Source: Plesiomonas sp051652165 | GTDB lineage: Bacteria; Pseudomonadota; Gammaproteobacteria; Enterobacterales; CAMTGL01 | Assembly (NCBI RefSeq): GCF_051652165.1 | Contig: NZ_JBOFTR010000004.1 | Location: forward strand, 372,001 to 436,000 | Length of the DNA: 64,000 nt | Reading direction: 5' to 3' | Part shown: piece after piece, positions 34,456 through 43,437 of the stretch | Numbering within the stretch: position 1 is the stretch's first letter | How the letters are laid out: each line of letters starts with the position of its first letter | Position numbers and translations under genes: made by a program | Notes under the pieces: model-generated | The model's input: only the letters and a program-made list of their open reading frames with translations | What the model was told of the DNA's origin: nothing | Database searches by the model: none

Positions 34456-35826
34456 TTATTTTAATGCATCAACCATATGCACAGCATGGCCAATATAGTT
34501 GGCCGGTGTCATGGCTTTTAGACGAGTTTTTTCATGCTCAGGCAGGGCTAAACCATCAATAAATTGCTGCATACCTTCTGCATCTACGCGTTTACCACGG
34601 GTCAGTTCTTTGAGTTTTTCATACGGCTTTTCGATACCGTAACGGCGCATCACGGTTTGAATTGGTTCTGCCAATACTTCCCAATTGTGATCAAGCTCGT
34701 TCGCAAGGTTGCCCTCATTCACCTCAAGCTTGCTGATGCCTTTAAGGGTGGATTGATAGGCGATCAGTGAATAGCCTACGCCAACACCCAAATTACGCAG
34801 TACGGTAGAGTCGGTTAAGTCACGCTGCCAGCGTGAAACCGGCAATTTAGCCGCCAGATGATCAAACAGTGCATTGGCTAACCCGATATTGCCCTCTGAG
34901 TTTTCAAAGTCAATCGGGTTCACCTTATGCGGCATAGTAGAAGAGCCGATCTCTCCGGCAATGGTTTTTTGCTTAAAGTGATTGAGCGCAATGTAGCCCC
35001 ACATATCGCGGTCAAAATCGAGCAAAATAGTGTTGAAACGGGCAACCACATCAAACAGTTCGGCAATGTAGTCGTGCGGCTCAATTTGTGTGGTGTACGG
35101 GTTCCAATTTAGGCCAAGTGAAGTAACAAAACGTTCACTAAAATGGTGCCAGTCAACATCAGGGTAGGCCGCCAGATGTGCGTTGTAGTTACCTACCGCG
35201 CCATTAATTTTACCTAGGATCTCAACGTGTTGCAGCTGACGGAATTGGCGCTCTAGGCGGTAAGCCACGTTAGCCATCTCTTTACCGACCGTTGACGGTG
35301 TTGCTGGCTGACCGTGGGTACGTGAAAGCAGTGGCATGTCGCGGTAGGTGTGTGCCAGACCTTTGATCTGGTCGATCAGCGTACGCCATACTGGATTTAG
35401 CACGTCTGTACGTGCCGTACTCAGCATAAGCCCGTGTGACAGATTGTTGATATCTTCAGAGGTGCAGGCAAAGTGAATAAATTCACTGACCGCATTCAAC
35501 TCGGGCTGGGCGGCTACTTTTTCTTTCAGGAAGTACTCAACCGCTTTGACATCGTGGTTGGTGGTGCGCTCAATGGTTTTAATCCGTGCAGCATCGGCTT
35601 CAGAAAAATCGCTCACAATCTGATCAAGGAAAGCGTTTGCGTCGGCGCTGAGTGCCGGTACTTCAGCAATGCCTTCACAGGCGGCAAGTTTTTGTAACCA
35701 GCGAACTTCTACCATTACCCGAAATTTCAGCAAACCAAATTCACTGAAAATGCCACGCAAGGCGGTGACTTTATCGCCGTAGCGGCCATCAATCGGGGAT
35801 ACAGCTGTCAGAGCGGACAGTTCCAT
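34456..35826 (-). CDS. purB: Adenylosuccinate lyase
   Basis: PurB cleaves SAICAR in purine synthesis and adenylosuccinate to AMP. The true start is the ATG at 35826 (MELSALTAVSPIDGRYG), with CAGGAG upstream, giving 456 residues as in E. coli. The longer open frame runs antisense-like through hflD. The superfamily signature is GEIGSSTMPHKVNPIDFENSEGN; catalytic His regions are TTNHDVKAVEYFLKE and LLSRTHGQPATPSTVGKEM. hflD lies 64 bp upstream on the same strand, as in E. coli. Confidence 0.98.
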   Translation of the reverse strand: MELSALTAVSPIDGRYGDKVTALRGIFSEFGLLKFRVMVEVRWLQKLAACEGIAEVPALSADANAFLDQIVSDFSEADAARIKTIERTTNHDVKAVEYFLKEKVAAQPELNAVSEFIHFACTSEDINNLSHGLMLSTARTDVLNPVWRTLIDQIKGLAHTYRDMPLLSRTHGQPATPSTVGKEMANVAYRLERQFRQLQHVEILGKINGAVGNYNAHLAAYPDVDWHHFSERFVTSLGLNWNPYTTQIEPHDYIAELFDVVARFNTILLDFDRDMWGYIALNHFKQKTIAGEIGSSTMPHKVNPIDFENSEGNIGLANALFDHLAAKLPVSRWQRDLTDSTVLRNLGVGVGYSLIAYQSTLKGISKLEVNEGNLANELDHNWEVLAEPIQTVMRRYGIEKPYEKLKELTRGKRVDAEGMQQFIDGLALPEHEKTRLKAMTPANYIGHAVHMVDALK

Positions 35827-35890
35827 GGGGATAAAACTCCTGAGTTCAGATAGTAAACGTTGATACAGAAAATAGAAAAAAGCGGGCCAT

Positions 35891-36517
35891 TTACAGCTCG
35901 GCAAGCATACGCTTGGCCTGTTCAGCCAGTTTTCCGCGCGAAAAGACCAGTTGCAATCGGCTTCCACCCACTTGTCGCCACAATACGGCAGCCCGAATTC
36001 CGGCCAACAAACAGGCTCGAATTCGGCTTTGGACAAGGCTATTTTGCAGATGGGTTGGGTTGCCAGTAACTTGAATACGTGGCCCAAGCGGGCTGATGAC
36101 ATCAACATAAATCTCGGCAATCGCACTAACTATCTGCTCATCGAGCAGATCAAAGTGGGCAAGCTGACGATCAAGCCGTGTGATACGATCAGACAAGATA
36201 GAAATACTGTCTTTACGGGCTGAGAGCTTTTTCTCAAGGATAATCAACCCGATTAAATAGCGAGTCAGTTGCGTATCTTGCTGCCCCTTCATGCCAGATA
36301 ACTGGTTAATCAGCGTCTCTAATCCAAGGCGCAGATTTAGCGGCTCATTATCAAAAACGGCCAGCGTTGATGTAGGAGATGTTTGTAAAATGCTATGTAG
36401 CGAAGCGCGAAGCGCCTCGCTGTGGTTGTTTCCATCGCGTGCAATCTCTTGCACTAATCTCACTGCCTGACACATGCCGGAAAGTGCAATGACAACATCC
36501 GTGGTATTTTTTGCCAC
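35891..36517 (-). CDS. hflD: HflD, peripheral membrane regulator
   Basis: HflD is a high-frequency-lysogenisation protein that binds phage lambda CII; its housekeeping role is poorly known. I choose GTG at 36517 (M/VAKNTTDVV), matching E. coli MAKNYYDI, since AAGGAG lies 8 nt upstream. It has 208 residues. Family blocks are LEKKLSARKDSISILSDRI, YVDVISPLGPRIQVTGNPTHLQ and RACLLAGIRAAVLWRQVGGSRLQLVFSRGKLAEQAKR. It starts 5 bp after the mnmA stop, so the two are translationally linked. Confidence 0.95.
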   Translation of the reverse strand: MAKNTTDVVIALSGMCQAVRLVQEIARDGNNHSEALRASLHSILQTSPTSTLAVFDNEPLNLRLGLETLINQLSGMKGQQDTQLTRYLIGLIILEKKLSARKDSISILSDRITRLDRQLAHFDLLDEQIVSAIAEIYVDVISPLGPRIQVTGNPTHLQNSLVQSRIRACLLAGIRAAVLWRQVGGSRLQLVFSRGKLAEQAKRMLAEL

Positions 36518-36522
36518 TGAAA

Positions 36523-37632
36523 TCACTCCTTGATTTGCGCCTCAATAATACCGCCGCCCAAGCACACTTCACCGGCATAAAATACGGCAGATTGGCCGGG
36601 GGTCACGGCAATTTGTGGCTCATCAAAACGCACTTCGATTTTATCATCACCAAGCGGGGTGATAGTGCACGGAATATCCTGCTGGCGATAACGGGTTTTC
36701 ACCGTACAACGGAAAGGTGCGGTAACAGTGTGGCGATCAACCCAGTGTAACTGCTGCGCAATCAAACCGTTTGATTTTAGGCGCGGGTGATCATGGCCCT
36801 GTGCAACAATCAGCTGATTATTTTCCACATCTTTTTCAACCACATACCACGCCTCTTCCGAACCCTCTTTGGTTCCGCCAATCAGCAACCCTTTACGCTG
36901 GCCGAGCGTGTGATACATCAGACCCTGATGCTCGCCCATGACAATACCGTCAACACTGACGATTTTGCCCGGTTGTGCTGGCAGGTAACGGCCTAAAAAT
37001 TCTGTGAATTTACGTTCACCGATAAAGCAGATCCCCGTAGAGTCTTTTTTCTTGGCGGTGATCAACCCAATCTCTTCGGCAATGCGGCGAACTTCTGGTT
37101 TTTCGAGTTCACCGACAGGGAACAGGCTTTGTGCAACTTGTTCAGATCCCAGCGTATACAGGAAATAGCTCTGATCTTTATTTTGATCAAGCCCGCGCAA
37201 CAGTTGTACCTGACCATTTTCATCACGATTAGAGCGGCGTACATAGTGGCCGGTAGCGATATAATCCGCGCCTAAATCTTCGGCGGCGAACTCTAAAAAG
37301 GCCTTAAACTTAATCTCTTTATTGCACAGAATATCAGGGTTTGGCGTGCGGCCCGCTTTGTACTCTTCAAGGAAGTGTTCAAAAACGTTATCCCAGTATT
37401 CAGCGGCAAAGTTCACCGTGTGTAACTTCATGCCCAGCTTATCGCATACGGCTTGAGCATCGGCCAGATCCTGTGCCGCAGAGCAATACTCCTCGGTGTC
37501 ATCTTCTTCCCAGTTCTTCATGAACAGCCCCTCAACCTGATAGCCTTGTTGCTGCAGCAGGTAAGCGGAAACGGAAGAGTCAACCCCGCCGGACATCCCG
37601 ACGATCACTTTGATATGGCTGTTATCAGACAT
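36523..37632 (-). CDS. mnmA: tRNA 2-thiouridylase MnmA
   Basis: MnmA thiolates U34 of tRNA Glu, Gln and Lys, using sulfur relayed from TusE. The 369-residue protein (E. coli 368) has the PP-loop VGMSGGVDSSVSAYLL, the first catalytic Cys in TPNPDILCNKEIKF, the second in KDSTGICFIGERKF, and the conserved DLADAQAVCDKLG and LYTLGSEQ. Its stop lies 5 bp before the hflD start. In E. coli nudJ sits between rluE and mnmA; here that gap is 192 bp and empty. Confidence 0.98.
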   Translation of the reverse strand: MSDNSHIKVIVGMSGGVDSSVSAYLLQQQGYQVEGLFMKNWEEDDTEEYCSAAQDLADAQAVCDKLGMKLHTVNFAAEYWDNVFEHFLEEYKAGRTPNPDILCNKEIKFKAFLEFAAEDLGADYIATGHYVRRSNRDENGQVQLLRGLDQNKDQSYFLYTLGSEQVAQSLFPVGELEKPEVRRIAEEIGLITAKKKDSTGICFIGERKFTEFLGRYLPAQPGKIVSVDGIVMGEHQGLMYHTLGQRKGLLIGGTKEGSEEAWYVVEKDVENNQLIVAQGHDHPRLKSNGLIAQQLHWVDRHTVTAPFRCTVKTRYRQQDIPCTITPLGDDKIEVRFDEPQIAVTPGQSAVFYAGEVCLGGGIIEAQIKE

Positions 37633-37824
37633 TTGTGTATTACACCCGTTGTGGCCATGCAGATGGCCCGATAAAAAGTTGATGGAATTTTTCTCTCAGA
37701 ATTCAGGCAGCAGATTTTAACATAGAACAGAGGTGTCGCCCAGATCAGCAAAACCCTGTTTAGCCGTGCCCTTACGTTGCAGGGCAGAGCAAAGAGCATA
37801 TCTTGTTTTGGGATATAAGCTGGC

Positions 37825-38469
37825 TTACTTTATCTTGGTTGAAGTAGGGCTGATATCACGCCATGTGCCATTTTCAAGCCCTTCAAGATCCCACTGACCC
37901 ACTTGAAAGCGAATTAAACGCAATGTTGGAAACCCGATATGCGCGGTCATTCGGCGAACCTGACGATTACGCCCTTCAAAAAGTGTCAATTCAAGCCATG
38001 ATGTGGGAATGGCTTTGCGTTCACGAATCGGCGGGTTACGCGGCCATAGCCAGTGCGGTTCATCACGCAACTGCACATGAGCAGGTAGCGTTGGGCCATC
38101 ATTTAAAGTGATACCTTCACGTAAGCGTTGTAAATCAGCCTCTGTTGGCACGCCCTCAACCTGAACCCAGTAAATTTTACCCGTCTGTTTATTGGGCTGT
38201 GTCAGTGTGGCCTGTAGTTTACCGTCATTGGTTAGCACCATTAGGCCTTCACTGTCGCGATCGAGGCGACCGGCCGCATAAACACCTTGTACGGGGATAA
38301 AATCTTTTAATGTGGTTCGACCAGATTCATCAGTAAACTGCGGTAGAACATCAAACGGCTTGTTGAACAAAATGATACGCTGCGGTTCGGATAACGGAGA
38401 CGTGGGTTTACGTAACGGGCTGCGTTTAAACGGTTTGGCTGATTTTTTTTTCGTTGGGCGTGTAATCAT
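37825..38469 (-). CDS. rluE: 23S rRNA pseudouridine(2457) synthase RluE
   Basis: RluE isomerises U2457 of 23S rRNA. This 214-residue RsuA-family protein has a basic N-terminal tail (TRPTKKKSAKPFKRSP), then ILFNKPFDVLPQFTD. The catalytic Asp is in VYAAGRLDRDSEGLMVLTNDG, followed by KIYWVQVEGVP, WLELTLFEGRNRQVRRM and the end HIGFPTLRLIRF. It is divergent from icd, as in E. coli. Confidence 0.95.
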   Translation of the reverse strand: MITRPTKKKSAKPFKRSPLRKPTSPLSEPQRIILFNKPFDVLPQFTDESGRTTLKDFIPVQGVYAAGRLDRDSEGLMVLTNDGKLQATLTQPNKQTGKIYWVQVEGVPTEADLQRLREGITLNDGPTLPAHVQLRDEPHWLWPRNPPIRERKAIPTSWLELTLFEGRNRQVRRMTAHIGFPTLRLIRFQVGQWDLEGLENGTWRDISPTSTKIK

Positions 38470-38594
38470 TTTACTCTGTTCAATAAATTCTGTGAGCGAA
38501 ACAGTATAGCGGATTCTGCAAGAGATTGGCGGAACGATAATGTTCGAGTATTATTGACGCGCCTCTTACAAAACCATAACAAATGGACGCTCGA

Positions 38595-38614
38595 AGGAGA
38601 TGTCAGGAGATGTC
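38595..38614 (+). repeat. 10-bp duplication of the icd ribosome-binding site
   Basis: AGGAGATGTC occurs twice in tandem just before the icd ATG at 38616. Each copy contains an AGGAG Shine-Dalgarno sequence. The downstream copy is 6 nt from the ATG and the upstream one serves an in-frame alternative ATG at 38610. Confidence 0.8.
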
Positions 38615-38615
38615 A

Positions 38616-39869
38616 ATGGAAAGCAAAGTAGTTGTACCGACCGAAGGCCAGAAAATCACACTGGATGCACATGGCAAACTGGTTGTTCCACATAATCCGG
38701 TCATCCCTTATATCGAAGGTGATGGTATCGGCATTGATGTTACTCCCGCGATGAAGCTGGTGGTTGATACCGCAATTGAGAAAGCGTACAGCGGTCAGCG
38801 TAAAATCGAGTGGATGGAAGTGTATACCGGTGAGAAATCGACCCAGATTTACGGGGAAGATATCTGGCTGCCGAAAGAGACATTAGATCTTATCCGTGAA
38901 TACCGAGTGGCGATTAAAGGCCCACTGACTACTCCGGTTGGCGGTGGTATTCGTTCTTTGAACGTGGCTCTGCGTCAAGAACTTGATCTGTACATTTGCT
39001 TGCGCCCAGTGCGTTATTACAACGGAACACCGAGCCCGTTGAAAAATCCTGAACTGACTGACATGGTTATTTTCCGTGAAAACGCGGAAGATATTTATGC
39101 TGGTGTTGAGTGGAAAGCAGGCACCGCCGATGCAGATAAAGTGATCGCCTTTTTACGTGATGAAATGGGCGTGAAGAAAATTCGCTTTACTGAGAATTGC
39201 GGTATCGGCATTAAGCCAACCTCGGAAGAGGGGTCTAAGCGTTTGATCCGTGCAGCAATTGAATACACGATTTTTAATGATCGCGATTCACTGACGCTGG
39301 TTCACAAAGGCAACATCATGAAGTTCACCGAAGGGGCTTTTAAAGACTGGGGATATGAGCTGGCTCGTGAAGAGTTTGGCGCTGAACTGCTTGATGGCGG
39401 TCCGTGGATGAAACTGAAAAATCCACAAACTGGCCGTGACATTATCATTAAAGACTGCATTGCTGATGCATTCTTGCAACAGATTTTGCTGCGTCCGTCT
39501 GAGTATGATGTTATCGCCACCATGAACTTAAACGGTGATTATATCTCTGATGCTTTGGCCGCTCAGGTCGGGGGCATTGGTATTGCACCGGGTGCTAACA
39601 TTGGTACTGAGTGTGCAGTGTTTGAAGCGACTCACGGTACAGCACCTAAGTATGCCGGACAAGATAAAGTGAACCCAGGCTCACTGATTTTGTCTGCCGA
39701 GATGATGCTGCGCCATATGGGTTGGTTCGAAGCGGCCGATCTTGTCGTGAAAGGCATGGAAGGCGCTATCGCCGCGAAAACGGTCACTTATGATTTTGAG
39801 CGTCTGATGGATGATGCTAAGTTATTGAAGTGCAGTGAATTTGCCAAGGCGATGTGCGAACACATGTAA
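38616..39869 (+). CDS. icd: Isocitrate dehydrogenase (NADP+)
   Basis: Icd converts isocitrate to 2-oxoglutarate in the TCA cycle. From the ATG at 38616 (MESKVVVPT) it has 417 residues (E. coli 416). Active-site blocks are YIEGDGIGIDVTPAM, TTPVGGGIRSLNVALRQ with the Ser that AceK phosphorylates, RPVRYYNGTPSP, FRENAEDIYAGVEW, HKGNIMKFTEGAFKDW and LNGDYISDALAAQVGG. NADP-specific residues near FEATHGTAPKYAGQDK are kept. Two in-frame ATGs and a duplicated ribosome site lie at the start. A strong terminator follows. Confidence 0.98.
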   Translation: MESKVVVPTEGQKITLDAHGKLVVPHNPVIPYIEGDGIGIDVTPAMKLVVDTAIEKAYSGQRKIEWMEVYTGEKSTQIYGEDIWLPKETLDLIREYRVAIKGPLTTPVGGGIRSLNVALRQELDLYICLRPVRYYNGTPSPLKNPELTDMVIFRENAEDIYAGVEWKAGTADADKVIAFLRDEMGVKKIRFTENCGIGIKPTSEEGSKRLIRAAIEYTIFNDRDSLTLVHKGNIMKFTEGAFKDWGYELAREEFGAELLDGGPWMKLKNPQTGRDIIIKDCIADAFLQQILLRPSEYDVIATMNLNGDYISDALAAQVGGIGIAPGANIGTECAVFEATHGTAPKYAGQDKVNPGSLILSAEMMLRHMGWFEAADLVVKGMEGAIAAKTVTYDFERLMDDAKLLKCSEFAKAMCEHM

Positions 39870-39898
39870 TTGTGTTGAATCACTTTTACGCTTAAACG

Positions 39899-39923
39899 GG
39901 GGAGCTTTGGCTTCCCTTTTTTT
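39899..39923 (+). terminator. Terminator of icd
   Basis: A 7-bp stem with one G-T pair (GGGGAGC against GCTTCCC) has a TTTG loop and is followed by seven Ts. It lies 30 bp beyond the icd stop and is a standard rho-independent terminator. Confidence 0.9.
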
Positions 39924-39957
39924 GTTAGAACAGCTGTATTCTAAAATTAGACTAAAT

Positions 39958-39990
39958 TTTCTCTTTCTCTTTCTCTTTCTCTTTCTCTCT
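39958..39990. repeat. Hexanucleotide repeat TTTCTC (about five copies) downstream of icd
   Basis: About five units of TTTCTC lie 34 bp after the icd terminator. This is the reverse complement of the GAGAAA array beside csgG. It is intergenic, about 140 bp upstream of the VF530-like gene. Confidence 0.9.
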
Positions 39991-40127
39991 TCAAAGTATA
40001 GTTTTGCTAATTTTCATCAGTAAATAGTGAAGCTATTATATTTTTAAGTTATGAAGGGTTCTCTGTTAGACTTTATCCCTAACGTCTATTTGTACAAGCA
40101 AAGTGAATAATAACAGAGAGTAACTTG

Positions 40128-40352
40128 ATGAACGAGCAACCTAACAATCCGCTACACGGTTTAAGCCTAGAGAAAATTCTAACCCGACTACTTGAGCACT
40201 ATGGTTGGGATGATTTATATGACTATATTAATATTAACTGCTTTATAAATGATCCTTCGATTAAATCATCGTTAAAATTTCTACGTAAAACACAATGGGC
40301 TCGTGATAAGGTTGAGGCATTATATATCCGTACGTTTTCTGAAATTAGATGA
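40128..40352 (+). CDS. VF530-family small DNA-binding-like protein
   Basis: This 74-residue protein matches the VF530/DUF2132 family. The hallmark block is NNPLHGLSLEKILTRLLEHYGW, then ININCF, NDPSIKSSLKFLRKTQWAR and KVEALYI. Vibrio fischeri VF530 has a winged-helix-like fold thought to bind DNA, but the cellular role is unknown. The ATG at 40128 with GAGAG upstream is preferred to the TTG three bases earlier. pliG follows 37 bp downstream on the same strand. Confidence 0.9.
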   Translation: MNEQPNNPLHGLSLEKILTRLLEHYGWDDLYDYININCFINDPSIKSSLKFLRKTQWARDKVEALYIRTFSEIR

Positions 40353-40389
40353 TAGCTGGTAATAATGACTGTTTGAGTGGAGTCATGAA

Positions 40390-40800
40390 ATGCAACATTA
40401 TTTGCAGAAAATGATGGCCAGATTTCTTGGCGTAGTATTGCTTTCCACTTGTCCATGGGGATGGGCGGCAGATAGCTCACAATATGTTGAGTTTCGTCAG
40501 GGTCAATCGGTTACAGAGCTAAGAGGAAAGATCACTGGAGGAGATATTAGTGATTATAAACTGATTGCCAAAAAAGGCCAACAGATGCAGATTTACCTAA
40601 AAAGTAAACGGTTAACAACGTACTATAATGTTATTGGCCCTGATGGTGGAGATGTATTATTTAACAGTTCAATCTCTGATGATAATTATAATGACACTCT
40701 TCTTAAGTCAGGTCAGTATATTATTCGCGTTTATCAGATGGGTGGTGTAAAAGCTAACAACAAAACTACATCATTCACGTTGAAAGTGCGGATTTACTGA
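40390..40800 (+). CDS. pliG: Periplasmic inhibitor of g-type lysozyme PliG
   Basis: This 136-residue protein has a signal peptide (about 1-26, ending GWAADS). The mature part, VEFRQGQSVTELRGKITGGDISDYKLIAKKGQQMQIYL, then NVIGPDGGD and LLKSGQYIIRVYQMGGVKANNKTTSFTLKVRI, fits E. coli PliG (YcgK), which blocks goose-type lysozyme. Such inhibitors help bacteria survive host innate defences. GGAG lies 7 nt before the ATG. Confidence 0.8.
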   Translation: MQHYLQKMMARFLGVVLLSTCPWGWAADSSQYVEFRQGQSVTELRGKITGGDISDYKLIAKKGQQMQIYLKSKRLTTYYNVIGPDGGDVLFNSSISDDNYNDTLLKSGQYIIRVYQMGGVKANNKTTSFTLKVRIY

Positions 40801-40899
40801 GGGTAATGTGGTAGACTCTTTTTAGAATAAATAGCATAAAACACCGAGATATGCTTATTGGATGCAGTTCGGTATAATTTGTTCATGTCAATTCAATGG

Positions 40900-40936
40900 C
40901 CATTTACCTTGAAATAGTACTCCTCAAGGTAAATGG
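40900..40936. terminator. Hairpin between pliG and the unknown gene at 41 kb
   Basis: A 13-bp perfect stem (CCATTTACCTTGA paired with TCAAGGTAAATGG) has an 11-nt loop. It lies between convergent genes, 100 bp after pliG and 64 bp past the stop of the opposite gene. U tails are weak. Confidence 0.6.
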
Positions 40937-40999
40937 AATCAATTAATCAGTGAAGCACATTACCTCTAAATGTTTCATCATTGTTTTCTATGTTCTACT

Positions 41000-41662
41000 T
41001 CATCTTATAGATGATTTTGAAATAAAGTCGGTAAGCGCAATATTTAACAGTGGGCTGTTCTTTCCTTTAATGGCTTTGTTTTGTATTGAAACAGACTGCT
41101 CATTTTTATTTAAATGAAAAAGGGTAGTGTTTGAAATTATTTTTTCATAGTCATTCATGTTTAACGAAAAATGTGAAATCTCATATCCATTATAAAAAAA
41201 AACAGCTCTTGCTTTGGTTATATCTTCAGCTTTACTTTCATAGTCATCACCACTTTTTGGTAGTTCCTCTAGCGCACTTTCAAATTGAAATTTAAAAGTG
41301 AATCGCTGTATTTGCTTACTATCAGTAAGTTCAATCGTTTTCATGCAGCACGCAAATATGCGTAATCCCTCATTGTTAATTATGTCTAGTTGATTACTTT
41401 TATTATTACATAAAGATGTTGATTGTGATTGGAGTTGTTTTATTTCATCAAAAAAATCTGACATAGCATAACTTATTGCTTGTTTTTTTGTTTCCATAAA
41501 GAATAGCATTCTAAAAAAATCAACAATTTCATCTAGCGTAGAAAGCTCTATTTCTGGAATTATCCCTTTAGTTATACTATCTGCATCTTTAAATCTTAAT
41601 AGAGAAGGATTTTGTGGTGTATTTCCAAAAGAAATAATAGATCCCATAATATTATTAGTCAT
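41000..41662 (-). CDS. Hypothetical 220-residue protein, possible effector
   Basis: I do not recognise the family. There is no signal peptide. Residues about 30-65 (GIIPEIELSTLDEIVDFFRMLFF and then a helix with SYAMSDFFDEIKQL) recall the PKGIVEFLINFFTFG block and following helix of the pentapeptide protein at 14733-15956, in the same relative position. The rest looks like mixed alpha/beta (FTFKFQFESALEELP, ARAVFFYNGYEISHFSLNM). Base composition is very AT-rich compared with katA and pliG, which fits acquired DNA. AAGGAA lies about 9 nt upstream of the ATG. Confidence 0.6.
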   Translation of the reverse strand: MTNNIMGSIISFGNTPQNPSLLRFKDADSITKGIIPEIELSTLDEIVDFFRMLFFMETKKQAISYAMSDFFDEIKQLQSQSTSLCNNKSNQLDIINNEGLRIFACCMKTIELTDSKQIQRFTFKFQFESALEELPKSGDDYESKAEDITKARAVFFYNGYEISHFSLNMNDYEKIISNTTLFHLNKNEQSVSIQNKAIKGKNSPLLNIALTDFISKSSIR

Positions 41663-41914
41663 TAATATATTTCCTTATTCTAAATTTCAAGTGCCATTGA
41701 AAATAAACAGAGTCTCTAGGCCTTAAAAACTACCACATTAACAAGATAAACAGCATAAGTGTAATTCCTGATAACGATTAGAAATGGTGTTTATTTTTTA
41801 TGCTGAATGTGATTTTGCACAGTTTAGACTTTTATGAATAATAAGGTGAGGCGAGCTATTTATGGGAGAGGGAAGGAGATGGTTTTATGAAAAACAGTGT
41901 TTAAATATAAATAA

Positions 41915-41939
41915 AAGCGGCATTATAATAATGCCGCTT
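41915..41939 (-). terminator. Terminator of katA
   Basis: A 10-bp perfect stem (AAGCGGCATT paired with AATGCCGCTT) has a 5-nt loop. On the minus strand it is followed by TTTTATTTATATTT. It lies 35 bp after the katA stop. Confidence 0.9.
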
Positions 41940-41973
41940 GATTTAAAACGCTATAATATGAGAGTTTTAAAGA

Positions 41974-43437
41974 TTACTTATGTTTATTCATTATTGCATC
42001 AGGTGAGATACCTAACGCGGTAGCAATACCCATACCATAGGCTGGATCAGCACGGAAGCAGTTACAAATATGGCGCAGTTTAATGTGTTCTTCTACACCA
42101 AACATAGCGCGTGCAGTATTTTCAAACAGACGAATCTGCTCATCTTGTGACATCAAACGGAATAAGTCACCCGCTTGTGCAAAATGATCATTACCAATAT
42201 TACGATCATAGTGTGCAGCATCACCGTTAATTGCAAGTGGTGGCTCGGCAAAATCAGGTTGCTCTTCCCATTTTTTGTAGCTATTCGGCTGATAACCCAG
42301 AGTTCGGCCATTATTACCATCAACACGCATTGCACCGTCACGGTGGAATGAGTGAACAGGGCAACGTGGAGCGTTAACTGGAATCTGGCTATGATTAACA
42401 CCTAAACGATAACGATGTGCATCACCGTAAGAGAATAGACGGCCTTGCAACATTTTATCTGGTGAAAAACCAATACCCGGTACAATAGTTGTTGGTGCAA
42501 AAGCGGCTTGTTCTACTTCAGCAAAATAGTTATCTGGGTTACGGTTTAATTCCATAACACCCACTTCAATTAATGGATAATCTTTATGCGACCATACTTT
42601 AGTTAAATCAAAAGGATTAACTTTGTATGTTTCAGCATCTTTCTCTTCCATAATTTGAACAGCTAATGTCCAACGAGGGAAATCACCACGATCAATACTC
42701 TCAAGTAAATCACGTTGATGGCTTTCACGATCATTGGCAATGATTGCCGCTGCTTCTTCATCAGTAAGGTTTTTAATACCTTGATGAGTAGTAAAATGGA
42801 ATTTGACCCAAAAACGTTGATTAGCTTTATTAATAAAGCTATAGGTATGACTACCAAACCCATGCATATGGCGATATGAGAATGGTATACCACGATCACT
42901 CATGGTAATGGTTACTTGGTGCAAAGTTTCAGGTAAATGAGTCCAGAAATCCCAGTTATTATTGGCTGAACGCATATTAGTATAAGGGTCACGTTTTACA
43001 GCGTGATTTAAATCTGGGAATTTAATTGGATCATTTAAAAAGAATACTGGGGTATTATTCCCTACAAGATCCCAATTACCTTGTTCAGTATAAAATTTAA
43101 CTGCAAAACCACGAATGTCGCGTTCAGCGTCAGCGGCACCTCGCTCACCAGCAACAGTTGAAAAACGGGCAAAAATCTCAGTTTTTTTACCTACTTCAGA
43201 AAACAGTGCTGCTTTTGTATATTTAGTGATGTCATGCGTAACAGTGAAATGACCAAATGCACCAGAGCCTTTAGCATGCATACGACGCTCTGGAATTACT
43301 TCGCGATCAAAATGAGCCAGTTTCTCAAGAAACCATGCATCTTGTAACAACATAGGGCCACGAGGGCCTGCGGTGAGAACATCTTGGTTATTCGGTACAG
43401 GAGCACCGAAAGCGGTAGTAAGTTTTTTATCAGACAT
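41974..43437 (-). CDS. katA: Catalase (small-subunit, clade 3)
   Basis: This monofunctional heme catalase of 487 residues disproportionates hydrogen peroxide. The distal His lies in VIPERRMHAKGSGAFGHF, the distal Asn in DLVGNNTPVFFLNDP, and the proximal heme Tyr in GRLFSYGDAHRYRLG. The length and GNNTPVFF block fit small-subunit clade 3 enzymes like KatA of Proteus, and not E. coli KatE or KatG. AAGGAA precedes the ATG. A CTAT-N7-ATAG element at 43490-43504 resembles the core of an OxyR site but is incomplete, so control by OxyR is only a guess. Confidence 0.97.
   Translation of the reverse strand: MSDKKLTTAFGAPVPNNQDVLTAGPRGPMLLQDAWFLEKLAHFDREVIPERRMHAKGSGAFGHFTVTHDITKYTKAALFSEVGKKTEIFARFSTVAGERGAADAERDIRGFAVKFYTEQGNWDLVGNNTPVFFLNDPIKFPDLNHAVKRDPYTNMRSANNNWDFWTHLPETLHQVTITMSDRGIPFSYRHMHGFGSHTYSFINKANQRFWVKFHFTTHQGIKNLTDEEAAAIIANDRESHQRDLLESIDRGDFPRWTLAVQIMEEKDAETYKVNPFDLTKVWSHKDYPLIEVGVMELNRNPDNYFAEVEQAAFAPTTIVPGIGFSPDKMLQGRLFSYGDAHRYRLGVNHSQIPVNAPRCPVHSFHRDGAMRVDGNNGRTLGYQPNSYKKWEEQPDFAEPPLAINGDAAHYDRNIGNDHFAQAGDLFRLMSQDEQIRLFENTARAMFGVEEHIKLRHICNCFRADPAYGMGIATALGISPDAIMNKHK

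Noticed and set aside
35827..36126. N-terminal extension of purB by 100 residues
   Set aside because: It lies over hflD, has no homology to purB, and the ATG at 35826 has a good ribosome site and the expected N-terminus.
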